From Periplaneta americana (Eukaryota; Arthropoda; Insecta; Blattodea; Blattidae), in assembly GCF_040183065.1 (NCBI RefSeq), contig NC_091131.1:96375830-96439829 (forward strand): DNA of 64,000 bases, written 5' to 3'. Position numbers and translations under genes: made by a program. Shown here one piece after another: positions 33,671 through 44,210 of the stretch (position 1 is the stretch's first letter; every line of letters starts with the position of its first letter). Below the pieces are notes generated by a model. The model was not told where the DNA came from. It did no database searches and saw only the letters and a program-made list of their open reading frames with translations.

Positions 33671-34250
33671 TTTTATTGCTAGTAAGTTTGAAATGAATAC
33701 AAGTTAATATAATGTAAGATAAACTAGCCCACTCCTGAATGAGTAAGACTCGTGCTCAGGAGGGGATTCCAATACAGACAAAAATAAAATTAAACTTGAG
33801 AGTGAATACAGATTAAAAAGTGTTTAATATGTTTAAAACCAAACTATAAATCCAATACATTTTTTTTTATTTTTCTTTTATTAATTTGGAGAGGATTTGT
33901 GGTTAAAATTATATTAGAATAAAATTTGTTTAACAATCTGGGGCCTTGACTCGTGCTATGATAAAAAGCTGCATCGGTTTCACATTTAGATTCAGATAAA
34001 CGCAGATAATTCATATTTTTAATTCTATATTTATGTATATACCTTTCAAAGTTATTCAGATTTTTGTGAAAATATTTTAATTAAATAAAATGATAAATTT
34101 GTTTAATGTCGAAAACTTTGAAATGTTTAAACAACAATTCAGTTGAGTAATCTTTCTGCTTTTTAAATCAAATTTTAATAGTTTTTTCTGTAGTAAAATT
34201 AACGGATAAAGGTTGGATTTATAAGTTGGTTTATAATTAATTATGTATGT
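33634..34250 (-). mobile_element. CR1/Jockey-like LINE ORF2 C-terminus and 3' end
   Basis: The minus strand shows ELLFKHFKVFDIKQIYHF, then NYLRLSESKCETDAAFYH, GPRLLNKFYSNIILT and a stop. About 200 bp of 3'UTR follow, with a stem formed by TCCTGA…TCAGGA. The tail is TAAA repeats (TTTA on the plus strand, 33634-33674). It lies within the TIR element above. Confidence 0.65.
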
Positions 34251-34396
34251 TGAAAAGGCGTGTTGTAACACAAAATATTTTGTATTTTCTTAAAAGCCCT
34301 TATTACCATTCGTCATTAACAGCCATAATATCCAGAATATTAAGTTTTCATGCACCTCATTAATAAAAAGCAACATTGTTTATAGCTAAGGTCTAC

Positions 34397-34580
34397 AGCA
34401 ATTGTCGTCAGCACTCGCTGAAATGGGTAAAGAGTAAGCGGAGCAACATGATTTACCATGTCGTGCAGCAGGAAGAGGTAGAGAGCATACCCGCCAGCAG
34501 CCACGAATGCACGCTGGTGCAGTAAGAGACCTGCGGATAATAGACGCTAGCCCGAGAGTGCACGGAGTTGACGACCGCTG
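34397..34580. mobile_element. hAT MITE family T1, copy 2
   Basis: Shares CACTCGCTGAAATGGGTAAA, CATACCCGCCAGCAGCCACG and ATAGACGCTAGCCCGAG with the copies at 15428 and 63659. The right end is CAGCGGTCGTCA (inverted) and the left end is altered. GTCTAC on both sides (34391-34396, 34581-34586) is the remnant of the target duplication. A 68-codon minus frame across it is incidental. Confidence 0.8.
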
Positions 34581-34769
34581 GTCTACCAACACTCTAACAT
34601 GTCAATGACATGTTAACCAACATAACTACTTTCGAAACTTCAGCTTCCGTACTAATTCGATTTCAATACGTATCGAAAATTGCATGAAAACAGGGATCGA
34701 GAGGATCGTATTCAGTAGGCTACGGCAAAAGTATTCAAATCTATTTGAATACTCCATGAAAACGTAATA

Positions 34770-35870
34770 ATAGTAGCCTACCTACGTAGTATCGTAAATG
34801 TAAGAGCGGTAAACATATAGTATATGCAGCGGCTTCTTCTAACACAAGCACAAGTATTATGGCGCAGCTACCTATGACTAATTAAGTAAAGGAATTGGCT
34901 AGTTAAAATAAATATTTGCATAGGTATATCATTTACAAAATGTTAAGTTGTTAATTAAAAAGACACAAGTTAAATATAGACCTAAAATACACTTACCGGT
35001 GCCACAAGAAATAAATGAAGTAGTTGCTTGTTTTCATGTAGCCCTACAGTGAAAGAAAATACTTATTTCTTGTTCTCTTCTTTGCACTACAAAGTTCAGT
35101 GTCTGCCATTGAGCTTAATGTCTAATGGGTATCGTTCACAAGCTTTCATATAAACGTATTAGAAATACTGTATAACTTTCAATAGCATACCTAATCAATT
35201 TTCATACGTAGTAAGTTTAAACCATAAATATTCATAGTAAATAAACACTATTTTATTTAAATTATCTGTGAAAACACTGGATTTTGCACAACACTTTTGT
35301 TTCAGTTACCTGCGGTACGAACACATCAAGGCAGCCATTTTTGGTGGGGGGGGGGATAATTACGTCACTCACCCTTGGTAGACATTCAGAAATCCTGAAT
35401 AGTATTTTAGTGGCTATGAGCTGAACAGTTTGCTATCGCTGTCACCGAACGCTCACTACAACAAAATATTATATTCTTCGCCAGTAGATGCAATATAGCA
35501 TGCTTGGATTCCCTTTTTCTAAGGAGTACTGCTGTAGGCTATAAAGGGGATATATTTTAATATCAGGATCGATAGAAGTCTCTCCGAAGCCTTACTAGTA
35601 CTCCCTGTCTATCCAGAGCCAATCTGACGCTCCTTCAGGCCGTAAGTGCAGAATTTCTACACGACACGTGAAGTTTTAACTAAGAGATATTAAAAATATT
35701 TACCTCTTTGTAAATACAGGTGTATTTCATTGAGCTTGGCCTATTTCAACAAGTTGCGCAATGGTTCATGGGAGAGTTCAATTAACATTACGATATTAAG
35801 ACTAGCCAAGTAACTATTCTGCAGTGTTTTCATTATTTTAAGAATGAGTCTTGCTCCCTAATACCTATTT
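34770..35870. other. No gene seen; G10 run at 35346-35355
   Basis: AT-rich with a homopolymeric G run. No coding or repeat structure was recognised. Confidence 0.4.
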
Positions 35871-35872
35871 TA

Positions 35873-36045
35873 GTCGGTTACTTAACGCCGCTATATCAAG
35901 TACAGTAACTAGTTATCTAGCGTCCATGGAATTTGTGACGAGATGGTATTTGACGAGGTGAGACAGAGGATTCGCCATGGGATTAACTGATATCCGCGTT
36001 ACAGAAAGAGAAAACCTCGGAAAAAAACCAACCAAATTCCCTCAT
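35873..36045 (-). mobile_element. SINE family 1, head-less copy
   Basis: Plus-strand TTAGTCGGTTACTTAACG, GGATTCGCCATGGGATTA and CTCGGAAAAAAACCAACCAA correspond to the tail and body of SINE family 1. The tRNA-derived head is missing, as expected for 5' truncation. Confidence 0.75.
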
Positions 36046-36357
36046 GTTATGGGTAATAATTTGAAAATGACGTGTGCAGCATATTGACCTATGAAATTAG
36101 AAAACGGTGTTTTTGCATTGCAAGACCCAGTAAAACAAGACAATGTTGGAACTACGTATTTTAATAATGTAAATCTTTGCAAGGTTTTCGAAAATTGTTT
36201 CACTTCTTATTGGGCTAGAAGAGATATTTCACTTTGCTAGTGATGTTTTAAATATTATTGAGAAAAATCGTCACCTTACATTGTAAATATCTGCAACTTT
36301 TATGCATTAGTAGGACATTTGCCTTTTAAATTTTATACACTTTTGTGAGACGACTCT

Positions 36358-36622
36358 TTTTTTCTTAATTGGTTATTTAACGACGATGTATCAACTAGGC
36401 CTACTAGGTTATTTGGCGTTGATAGTATTGATGGTAGAGAGATAGTATTTGGCAAGATGAGGCCGAGGATTCGCCATAGATTACCTGATATTTGTTTTAC
36501 GGTTGGAGAAAATCTCGGAAAAAACCCAACCAGGTAATCAGCGCAAGCGGGAATCGAACCCGACCCCGAGCGCAACTTCCGATCGGCAGGAAGCGCCTTA
36601 GCCGACTGAGCTCCGGCGGTGG
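36358..36622 (-). mobile_element. SINE family 1, full length
   Basis: The minus strand starts GCCACCGCCGGAGCTCAGTC with A box GAGCTCAGTCGG and B box GGTTCGATTCC. The body has GATTACCTGGTTGGG and TCTATGGCGAATCCTCGGCC. The tail is AAATAACCTAGTAGGCC…CGTCGTTAAATAACC. This is the best copy of the family in the window. Confidence 0.88.
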
Positions 36623-36691
36623 CTAGGTGGCTTTTCCAACGCGACAGAAAGAAAATACTTTTATTTTAATAAGAAAACCTAATACTCTATT

Positions 36692-36740
36692 ATAATTATT
36701 ATTATTATTATTATTATTATTGTTATTATTATTATTATTA
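36692..36740. repeat. (ATT)n microsatellite
   Basis: ATT run with one G interruption. Confidence 0.9.
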
Positions 36741-37167
36741 CTGTTTACAAGGTATTGACGAAAATTTACAGAATGACCTAAGAAATTTTGGAAAAATGTT
36801 TAATCTTTTCGTAAAACCAATAACTATCCTACAGAATTATCTATAAATGGTGTACACCTCACTAATCATAAAGAAATTGCTAATGCATTTGCCAATCAAT
36901 CATATTGACAATATTGTAATGTAGGCTACTATAGAAGAGAAGGTGAAAAGTTGCCATTATGTCAACAGATGTTGATATTAAGCGTGCCACAATTTAGAAA
37001 AGTTTTATATTTATACCGTAATTCTGAATCTGAAACCATATTTTTTTAAACATGCCCTGATCACGTAGAATGACGCAAATCGTAACACATAACTACCACG
37101 AGAGAAGGGACGCATATCTAGATCCTATGGTTCGAGGTTAAATCAAAGTCTAGTAGGTCTCTATATA

Positions 37168-37686
37168 CAGTCACGAAGCTTGAGTTGTGAGGGTGCTAGG
37201 AACAATAGACTGTGCCGATACTATTTCGCATTGTCTGTAATGAGGCGATATTAGCGATCCTAGTGGCTATCAACCAGAGGTCTGCATCGGACGTTTTCGC
37301 TCGAGCGCCAAGTAGTTCATAGCAAAATCCGACAGGTAGCGCACATGCATATGGGTAAAATTGTCACGAGCGATAAATCCTCGAACGGTATAAGCCGAGC
37401 GTTAGACATTCGTTCTTGTTACAGTGATGAACTGTGTAGTAACATCATAGATGTTTATCATTTCAAAACTTTGCAGTGTTTAACTAACCTTTCCATAGTA
37501 CAACTACAAAACTTGCTTTAAAATGTAATATATATGTTGTAGGTAAATTTTTTTTTCTTCCCCCCCCCCCCAACACAGGAGTGATTTTGTTTTTCCCACA
37601 TCTGATAGATGTTATTGGATGTAAATGTAATTATTATAAACGGAGAACACAATCACGATAATGCAAGAACTGTATCAAGTTTTCTA

Positions 37687-37732
<46 letters not shown>

Positions 37733-38328
37733 TTGGTGTATCAATCTTTGCATCTGTAACAGTTGTGCAGCATGATTATTCGTTTAATTATATTTTCTGT
37801 GACGTTATCTCTGTACTAATATTGTTATTAATCTATTCCTATATCAATAATATTTTGTAAAACGTTTCTATATTGCCGCAGTATATAGGCGGAACACTAT
37901 GTATGAATCTATCATATTATATATGTGGTAAATCAAATATTGAATAATTATGAATTAGCAATAATACCTGTATATCGAAGTTTTTTATACTATTTTATTT
38001 ATAACTTCATGTTCCTGTTTTGGTACGCTCCATTGACTGTTCCATTAAACGTTTGTCATAAACGCAGAAAATAAAGCCTTATTTTTACCGTGTGAGCAAA
38101 ACATATGTGTACCGTATCTTATCTGTCGCCTTCCATACAAGATAGTACATGTCGGTGAGATGACCTTGTACTGTGCTCCTATTTATTACGAGCGTATCAC
38201 GACCAATCGTATCTCACTCGAGGGTGCGACACTCGACCGAGTTCAAGCGAGCGATTTAACTCCAATGCAGCACTCTGCTAACAACTACCTATGGATAGAT
38301 ATTTACTATGTATTGAGCTTCGTGACTG
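37168..38328. mobile_element. TA-flanked MITE (Tc1/mariner-like size and TSD) interrupted by a hAT
   Basis: CAGTCACGAAGCTTGAG at the left and, inverted, CAGTCACGAAGCTCAAT at the right are both bordered by TATA/TA. Without the hAT at 37275-38277 the element would be about 160 bp, a MITE size. Superfamily is inferred only from the TA dinucleotide. Confidence 0.65.
37275..38277. mobile_element. hAT element, non-autonomous, 7/8 TSD
   Basis: Ends are CAGAGGTCTGCATCGGACG and, inverted, CAGAGTGCTGCATTGGAG. The flanks are CTATCAAC (37267-37274) and CTAACAAC (38278-38285). Subterminal regions on both sides carry CGCTCGAGCG/ACTCGAG-like motifs. An (AAT)n run (37688-37731) and a C11 run (about 37561) lie inside. 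No transposase fragment was recognised. Confidence 0.82.
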
Positions 38329-39210
38329 TATATACTAGACTGTGGCTAAATCTTTACTTCTCTGTATTGGGAATCGAACCCGGGGCGCACAGGTTTTTTG
38401 GCAAGATACGCCGTCATTTGGAGCCAGAAAGGAGGTAATTTAGAAGTCCAAAATAAAGCAACGACAGATAGTCAACAGTTTGAAACATATTTCCTGGGAC
38501 GTGAATTCTTACTGCTAAATTAATATCGTAAGGAACACAGCTTTTATATAAGTTGGAAATGACAAAATGAATAAGTATCCCATCACATTTGATATGTTAC
38601 ACTAGCTCAGAGCAGGCTTATCTTCGGAGTAGGCCATATAATTACACTAAACGTTGTCGGTTGTCGGTTTGTACTCGGTGAGCGCAAAAGAATCTGAATT
38701 TGAATTAGTTGTCTCTATTTTACATTCGTTCCTACTAACCCGTAAAATGGATCCCGGGAGCTTGTCATAAATTTCAACTGTATTCAACCATTAACCCTTA
38801 TTATCCCAGTCAATAGCCATTAGCCCCATAGCAATTAGAGTTTGATGACATAAACGCATCATTAAACGATTTATAAAACCTAGTTTGGGCGGAGTTGGTC
38901 CACCGGCGAAGTCATTACGCAATGGAACTAACCAGATTCTCACCGTTCGAGGCAACTGATGATTCCGTCCAGCCGTGGCTCAGTCCTTTAACGAAGGAGA
39001 GTGGGATTCTTTTCCGAAGAAATCATATCAAACTTGAGATGGACAGAGTAGTTTCGGGGCAGGATTTCCGATACCTTGCCATGTGAATTCATCCATTTCT
39101 CCATTATCAACAATATACTGTATTACAGGTACATACAGGGTTTTCATTTCAAAACTTATCAGTCTAAATAACTATTTATTACAATTAAATTTAGTTTAAA
39201 CAAAAAATAC
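38329..39210. other. No gene seen; tRNA-like fragment near 38370
   Basis: GGGAATCGAACCCGGGG at 38370-38386 is a B-box-like piece on the minus strand, too short to assign. A 63-codon frame at 38895-39086 (MVHRRSHYAMELTRFSPFEA…) is not recognised and lacks supporting signals. Confidence 0.35.
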
Positions 39211-39213
39211 GTC

Positions 39214-39458
39214 AATTGAAGGGTTCAGAGCCATAGTGGGCCAAGCGCCATTTATTAAAAACGGAGAAAGCAAGGGTTAAAGTTAAGTGAATACCATAGT
39301 TTAGTGAAGATTGACATATCATTTAGTTTTAATGTGTATACTTTATATTACTTGCTGTATGTTTCCATTGAAGTATGGTAATAACTTCATTTTAACCCTT
39401 GTTTTCTACGGATTTAGTAAATGGCGCTTGGCCCACTATGGTTCTGAACCCTTCAATT
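39214..39458. mobile_element. MITE M1, copy 1 (≥37-bp TIRs)
   Basis: GAAGGGTTCAGAGCCATAGT GGGCCAAGCGCCATTTA at the left is mirrored at the right with few changes, and the complementarity extends to AATTGAAGGG. The interior is AT-rich and non-coding. A second copy in opposite orientation lies at 50187-50417. Confidence 0.85.
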
Positions 39459-39555
39459 TAGATATTGAGAGGGAAGTTTAAAACCACTGTTATGTCGTTT
39501 AGGTTCCACTCCCTCATCCCCCACCTCTTTCTGAAATTTTAAATAGCACCCCTAT

Positions 39556-40310
39556 TCAGTCATTCATTCATTCATTCATAGTCTTCTCCCAAAAGCAGGT
39601 CTTTAATTGCAAACCCAGCATTCTCCAATATTTCCTATTTTCTGTCTTCCTCTTACTAACTTACAAATGACTTTTAGAGAACCCGGAGGTTCATTGCCGC
39701 CCACATCCTGAGCATCATATCCCAACTCCTTCAAATCCATTTTAATATTATCCTCCCATTTACGTCTCGACCTCCCCAAAGGTCTTTTTCCCTTCGGCCT
39801 CCCAACTAATTCTCTATACTTATGCATTTCTGGATTCGCCCATACGTGCTACATCCCTGCCCATCTCAAACGCCTGGATTTAATGTTCCTAATTGTGTAA
39901 GGCGAAAAATACAATGAGTGCAGTTCTGCGTTGTGTAACTTTCTCCATTCTCCTGTAACTTCATCCCTCTTAGCCCCAAATATTTCCTAAGTACCTTATT
40001 CTCAAACACTCTTAGCCTCTGTTCCTCTCTCAAAGTGAGAGTCTAAGTTTCACAGCCATAAAGAAGAACCGGTAATATAACTGTTTTATAAATTCTAACT
40101 TTCAACTTTCTTGAGAGCAGACCGGATGACAAAAGCTTCTGAACCAAATAATAAGAGGCATTTTACATATTTATTTTACGTTTAATTTCCTCTCGGGTGT
40201 CATTTATATATATTTTTTTATTGTTGCTCTAAGAAGTTTGAATTTTTTCTCTCTTCAAAGGATAAATTTCTAATTTTTATATTTCCATTTCGTACTACAG
40301 AATAGACAGA
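39556..40310 (-). mobile_element. RTE-like LINE ORF2 C-terminus, apparently a two-family chimera
   Basis: On the minus strand, from 40310 down: NDTREEIKRKINM, YYLVQKLLSSGLLS, KLKVRIYKTVILPVLLYG, LREEQRLRVFENKVLRK, then GRPKGKRPLGRSRRKWEDN and MDLKELGYDAQD. This is the RTE family also present at 62600-63076 and 16250-16452. But after NEPPGSLK the sequence passes at about 39655 into the terminal segment of the other RTE family (GRQKIGNIGECWVCN; compare 2026-2510) and ends in its TTCA tail (39560-39578). Several stops; dead. Confidence 0.75.
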
Positions 40311-40634
40311 GGACAATAAAAGCCAAAGTTTGAATTTATATTATTTATGCTTTTGATACTATGGCAGTGCTATGTACAGGAGTTCCGAAATACATAAGCT
40401 GTATTAGTGTCTAGCCAACAATACAGTTCATTTTGAACATTTAATTGAGAAGCATTTTCAAGTAATTAACATCTTTTTCATTTCATTTTTCTTTTCGTTT
40501 ACCTACTTTTATATTTATTTCATTATATACTTCTTTTCTTTCTTTTATTTTGTTCTTCTTTTATATATATTCGTAATTTCTTCCTTCTTCCTCACGTTCT
40601 CTTCTTATATCCCTTGTTCTTTTCTTCTTTTATA

Positions 40635-40767
40635 ACGAGCAAATGCTGGGTAACGTTCGGTGTTGGACCCCGGACTCATTTCACCGGCAATTATCACCTT
40701 CATATCATTCAGACGCTAAATAACCTAGATGTTGATACAGCGTCGTAAAATAACCCAATAAAATAAA
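40635..40767 (+). mobile_element. SINE family 2, 5'-truncated, with 13-bp TSD
   Basis: Starts within the core (ACGAGCAAATGCTGGGTAAC), has GGACCCCGGACTC and the full tail AGACGCTAAATAACC…CAGCGTCGTAAAATAACC, and ends AATAAAATAAA. Exact 13-bp duplications TTCTTCTTTTATA lie at 40622-40634 and 40768-40780. Direct evidence of recent target-primed insertion without the promoter head. Confidence 0.92.
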
Positions 40768-40990
40768 TTCTTCTTTTATACCGTACATCAACTTCAATTT
40801 ATTTTATAGGTTTTAAGCATGGAAACGTAAAATAAATAACACGATATAAGTTACAAAATTTTAAATTATTTTTATTTGTTTTTAATTTTTTTTTACAATT
40901 TTTTGCAACAAGCAGTTATTCTACGCTAGAAATTTTCAGATTTTTCTGCATAGTACTAACATATGCATTTATCCGAGAAATAAAAATATT

Positions 40991-41082
40991 TCCTCCGGGC
41001 CGGATTTGAACCAGCGACCTATGGATTACCGCATTCAACTCACCACTACAGTCCACCGCTCTACCAACTGAGCTACCAGAGG
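40991..41082 (-). tRNA. tRNA-Tyr: tRNA-Tyr (GTA) with 19-nt intron
   Basis: On the minus strand: acceptor CCTCTGG pairs with CCGGAGG (one G·U) plus discriminator A; TA at 8-9; D stem GCTC/GAGC; anticodon stem GTGGA/TCCAT; loop C-T-GTA-G…A with the normal U33; T stem GCTGG/CCGGC with loop TTCAAAT. A 19-nt intron (TGGTGAGTTGAATGCGGTA) lies one base 3' of the anticodon, where eukaryotic tRNA-Tyr genes normally carry theirs, and its removal gives exactly 73 nt. Both internal promoter boxes are intact (TAGCTCAGTTGG, GGTTCAAATCC). A T5 run (A5 on the plus strand, 40982-40986) a few bases downstream fits a pol III terminator. No CCA is encoded, as in eukaryotes. Confidence 0.95.
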
Positions 41083-41424
41083 ACACGAGTAAACTGTACC
41101 AACTTTCACCTTACTCTTTCACCGCTCTACAATTCCCTTCTTATAGATAATACATAATTAAAGCAACATGAAATAAATTGAGGTCGCTGAGAAATTGGCA
41201 ACCACGTTCATTACTTTCCACGGCTATCGCTATTACTATACTTGCTATGCATGTTCCTAATATTATAAGCAAAATTAAGAATCTAAATAAAATTAAACTG
41301 ACGAAATAGAAATGTATAACACAAACACAAATGTGATACAATATTCAAAAGTGACATGGAATTCATAAGGATACCTGTAAGCTAACTGCGTGAAATGTGT
41401 ATGCTCTCTGTTGGGTGTTATTAT

Positions 41425-41934
41425 CAGTGCTGTCATGGAGGCCATATGGGGCCATACATCGTACGGGAACCTACAATTTTGTTTAATTAATCGTATGGGG
41501 ATAAGGGTGCATATGGGTGTCTAAGCTTTTTACGTGGAGATCTGTACAGATCTTATATCATCTCTTGCTGTTCCTAATGTATTTTGTTTGATGTTTATAA
41601 ACAAAAATTGTCCACCTCTGCAGCACTGGAATCCAGAATTAAATAAAATAATGGTTGAAAAACAAGAAGTGCTACAAATACTCATTCCAAGATTCATCGA
41701 GACAAGTGTGCATCTATAGTGGGGCTACATGGTGTATTCTTTAAATCAAGCTTGTTGTACAATTAAAATGTAAAGCAAAACAATTTCTTTAGCCTACTTC
41801 TTCTTTAATATTAAAAAAAATCATTAAGTGACAGTCGGAGGGATAGAGAGAGGAGAGTAAAATTTAGGCTATTTCAAGGGAGAAAACAAGGGGTGGGGCG
41901 TATGGCCAAGAGAAAGATTACCATGACAGCACTG
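41425..41934. mobile_element. hAT element, non-autonomous, perfect TSD
   Basis: CAGTGCTGTCATGG at the left is exactly mirrored at the right end. The 8-bp duplication GTTATTAT is exact (41417-41424, 41935-41942). An internal frame at 41534-41719 (…QHWNPELNKIMVEKQEVLQI…) is not recognised. Confidence 0.9.
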
Positions 41935-42755
41935 GTTATTATGATATTTAGATTTTTAAGGAAATGGTTCTTATTTACATGAACAAACTGAATATTTCCG
42001 AAGTGTGATGTCAAGAACCGAAGAAGAGTCGTGTGACTGACTGCAACTGAAGAAACCTCCCAAATAACACACACTGTAACCTGGCTGAAGATTACAGCAT
42101 TTCATTTCACAGTAAGTCTCCTTAAGTTATGAAACAGGAAAGGAATTTACTATTCCACTGCGGTAGGCAGACGGAATACCGATGTATTTCCTTCTGGGTC
42201 ACGCCGCGGAATGCATGGCAAAGTGTCTTACTCTTTAATTATGCAACTCGGGTCACACGTGACTCAGTGGAGTTTTGGCCAACCCTCACCCACGTCAGGG
42301 TCTCCTCAACCTGTCAATGAACAGGTCTGCATAGTCAGAATGCATAGAACGTAGAAGTCGCTGGTTGGACTTCGCTACCGATCCAAGATACGGGGAAGTG
42401 ACTAAGAGCAACTGGCAAAGATTCTCCAGATGACTGGTCGCCGTGGCATGGCTACACGTGTGCGTAACAAGCCGGTCACGAACGTATACTGAAGCAACAG
42501 GGCCGCACACCCTGCCGTGTTGTACCAAGTGCCTCAAAAAGTACAGTCAAATGTCTTATAACGAACGACAGCATTATGAAAGGTTCAGTATTACGAAATT
42601 ATTTTCTGTCCCCTGCATTTTCCCCATATAATTTTATATTAAAATATTTTCAATTAAAGAATTCTGCTTTTACGAAAAATCTTCATAAAAAATTGCTCCC
42701 TTACCGAAAACAAAATCTACTTTTTTAAGCGAAAAATATTTTAAATACCGGGTAA

Positions 42756-43032
42756 AATTGAGGGCCGTTTTTGCAAAACTTGCTATCTGCAAAATTTCCA
42801 AAATTGAGATTTTGATGGATTCGTTAACATAAGGCAGGCCTCTATATGATGTTCAAAGCGTCTTAGTAAAATTTCTCTTCATTGTAGTGTATCAATGTGT
42901 GATCGTTTTTTTCAAAACTTGCTTTCTGCTATAAGTGAGACATACAGCAAAACTTGCTTACTATAGTGTTTTGTCTCTCCTGTAAAATTTCGTTTTTTCA
43001 GTTAGCAAGTTTTGCAAAAACGGTCCTCAATT
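42756..43032. mobile_element. MITE M2 with ~30-bp inverted ends
   Basis: AATTGAGGGCCGTTTTTGCA… at 42756 and its inverse at 43003-43032 match at about 29 of 30 positions, continuing into AAACTTGCT. The interior repeats CAAAACTTGCT on both strands (42916, 42952). Non-coding; no target duplication was identified. Confidence 0.75.
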
Positions 43033-43189
43033 GAGCCGTTAAGAGCAAAATTGGGTAATGAGGTTTAAAGTAAAAATTCTGTAAAATACAGCGCAAAGTA
43101 GCAGTTAATATGTCCTTCGTGCTATCCACTGACTACTAATAGTTTAAATAGATTTAATACTAAAAAAAGTCACTGACATGATGAAAAAT

Positions 43190-43668
43190 GCGGAAAAATT
43201 TCTGCTGGTTACAATTAGAGCACATGATACGCCCGGTATTAATTTATGGACATGGGTTATGACCAAAAAAAAAAAAAACAGAAAACATAATCAATAGTTT
43301 TGAAAGAAAAGTGTTAAGAAGAATTCTCGGATCCGTTAGAGATAAGGGGATCTGAAGAATGAGATATAACAAAGAAATTTACAATAGATACAAAGATTTG
43401 GAGATTTCAGTAATAGTGAAACTAAAAAATTTGGAATGGGCTGGACATGTTCAGAGAATGGACAATTCAAGATACCGAAGATGGCTATGCAGGATCAGAT
43501 ATATGGCAAAAGACCTATTGGAAAACCTAGGAGAAGATGGAAAGACTCAATCAAGGAAGATTGTCAGCAGCTACTGAAGTGTAGGAATTGGGAAGTGAGA
43601 GCCCGGGATAGAGAAGATTGGAGGCAGAGAATCATGTAGGCCAGGACCCGTTTTGGACTGTAGCGCCA

Positions 43669-43669
<1 letters not shown>
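43190..43669 (+). mobile_element. RTE-like LINE ORF2 C-terminus
   Basis: Pieces in order: ARPVLIYGHGL-like start, INSFERKVLRRILGSVRD, EIYNRYKDLEISVIVKL, LEWAGHVQRMDNSRY, then (frame +1) KRPIGKPRRRWKDSIKED and RARDREDWRQRIM-stop. 'WAGHVxRM…GRPRRRWxDxI…DRxxWRxxV' is a classic RTE-type ending. Two frame changes. The 3' end CAGGACCCGTTTTGGACTGT, AGCGCCAAT, is followed by a GAT run. Confidence 0.8.

Positions 43670-43708
<39 letters not shown>
43670..43708. repeat. (GAT)n microsatellite at LINE 3' end
   Basis: Pure ATG/GAT run of about 13 units that serves as the tail of the preceding LINE. Confidence 0.9.
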
Positions 43709-43964
43709 CAATTAGAGCACAAACGCAGGTATATTATACTATACTTCGGGTCTCTGCACATACTTCTTATATCATAATCATGTACAAAGTATAGTATATT
43801 ATACAATACTATACTCTCACGACTCAGGGGGTTATTGCAACCATTCTGCGATGGATTTCAGCAGATAGGCCTACAAGCCATTCTGCAGTCAAAATACGAA
43901 TTATATCTTGAATCATTCACTTTTTTTCATTTATTCGGAGCAACAATGCCAAACATCCAATAGA

Positions 43965-44210
43965 AATTCTATAACCATGGCTGGCAATCAAATGACATAG
44001 CCACGAAAGCACTTGATTTGAATCCTCAAGGCAGTCGAGGAATTGGCAAACCCGAGATAACATGGAAACGTACAATCCTTGCAGAAGCCAAAAGCAGAGT
44101 CAAGATGTGGGGAGAGATCAAGGAGTTCGCCAAGAACAGAGTCAGATGAAGGAATTTTCTGAGAGCCATATGTTTCATACTGGAATGATGGAACATTGAT
44201 TCATTGATTG
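43965..44210 (+). mobile_element. LINE-like ORF2 C-terminal remnant
   Basis: A frame reads ALDLNPQGSRGIGKPEITW, KRTILAEAKSRVKMWGEI, KEFAKNRVRW. 'NPQGxRxxGRPxxTWRRxxxxExxxxxxxWxExxxxAxxRxxW' is a recurrent ending of LINE-type ORFs in invertebrates. The tail is ATTGATTC-like repeats (44200-44212). A short dead piece. Confidence 0.6.

Larger units (their letters stand above)
33388..34764. mobile_element. Unclassified TIR element with internal CATGAAAAC motifs
   Basis: Left CGTTTACACGGATTATTCAA and right (inverted) CGTTTTCATGGAGTATTCAA continue into AT(C/A)GATTTGAATAC on both sides. The motif CATGAAAAC followed by GGGATC/GGTATC recurs near both ends (33443, 33536, 34683, 34754). TA on each side is a possible target duplication. 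The interior hosts a minus-strand LINE (33634-34250) and a hAT MITE (34397-34580). No own coding capacity was seen. Confidence 0.6.

Noticed and set aside
34386-34592. 68-codon minus frame, and the related frame at 63592-63864
   Set aside because: Both translate copies of the hAT MITE T1. Their similarity comes from the repeat, not from a gene.
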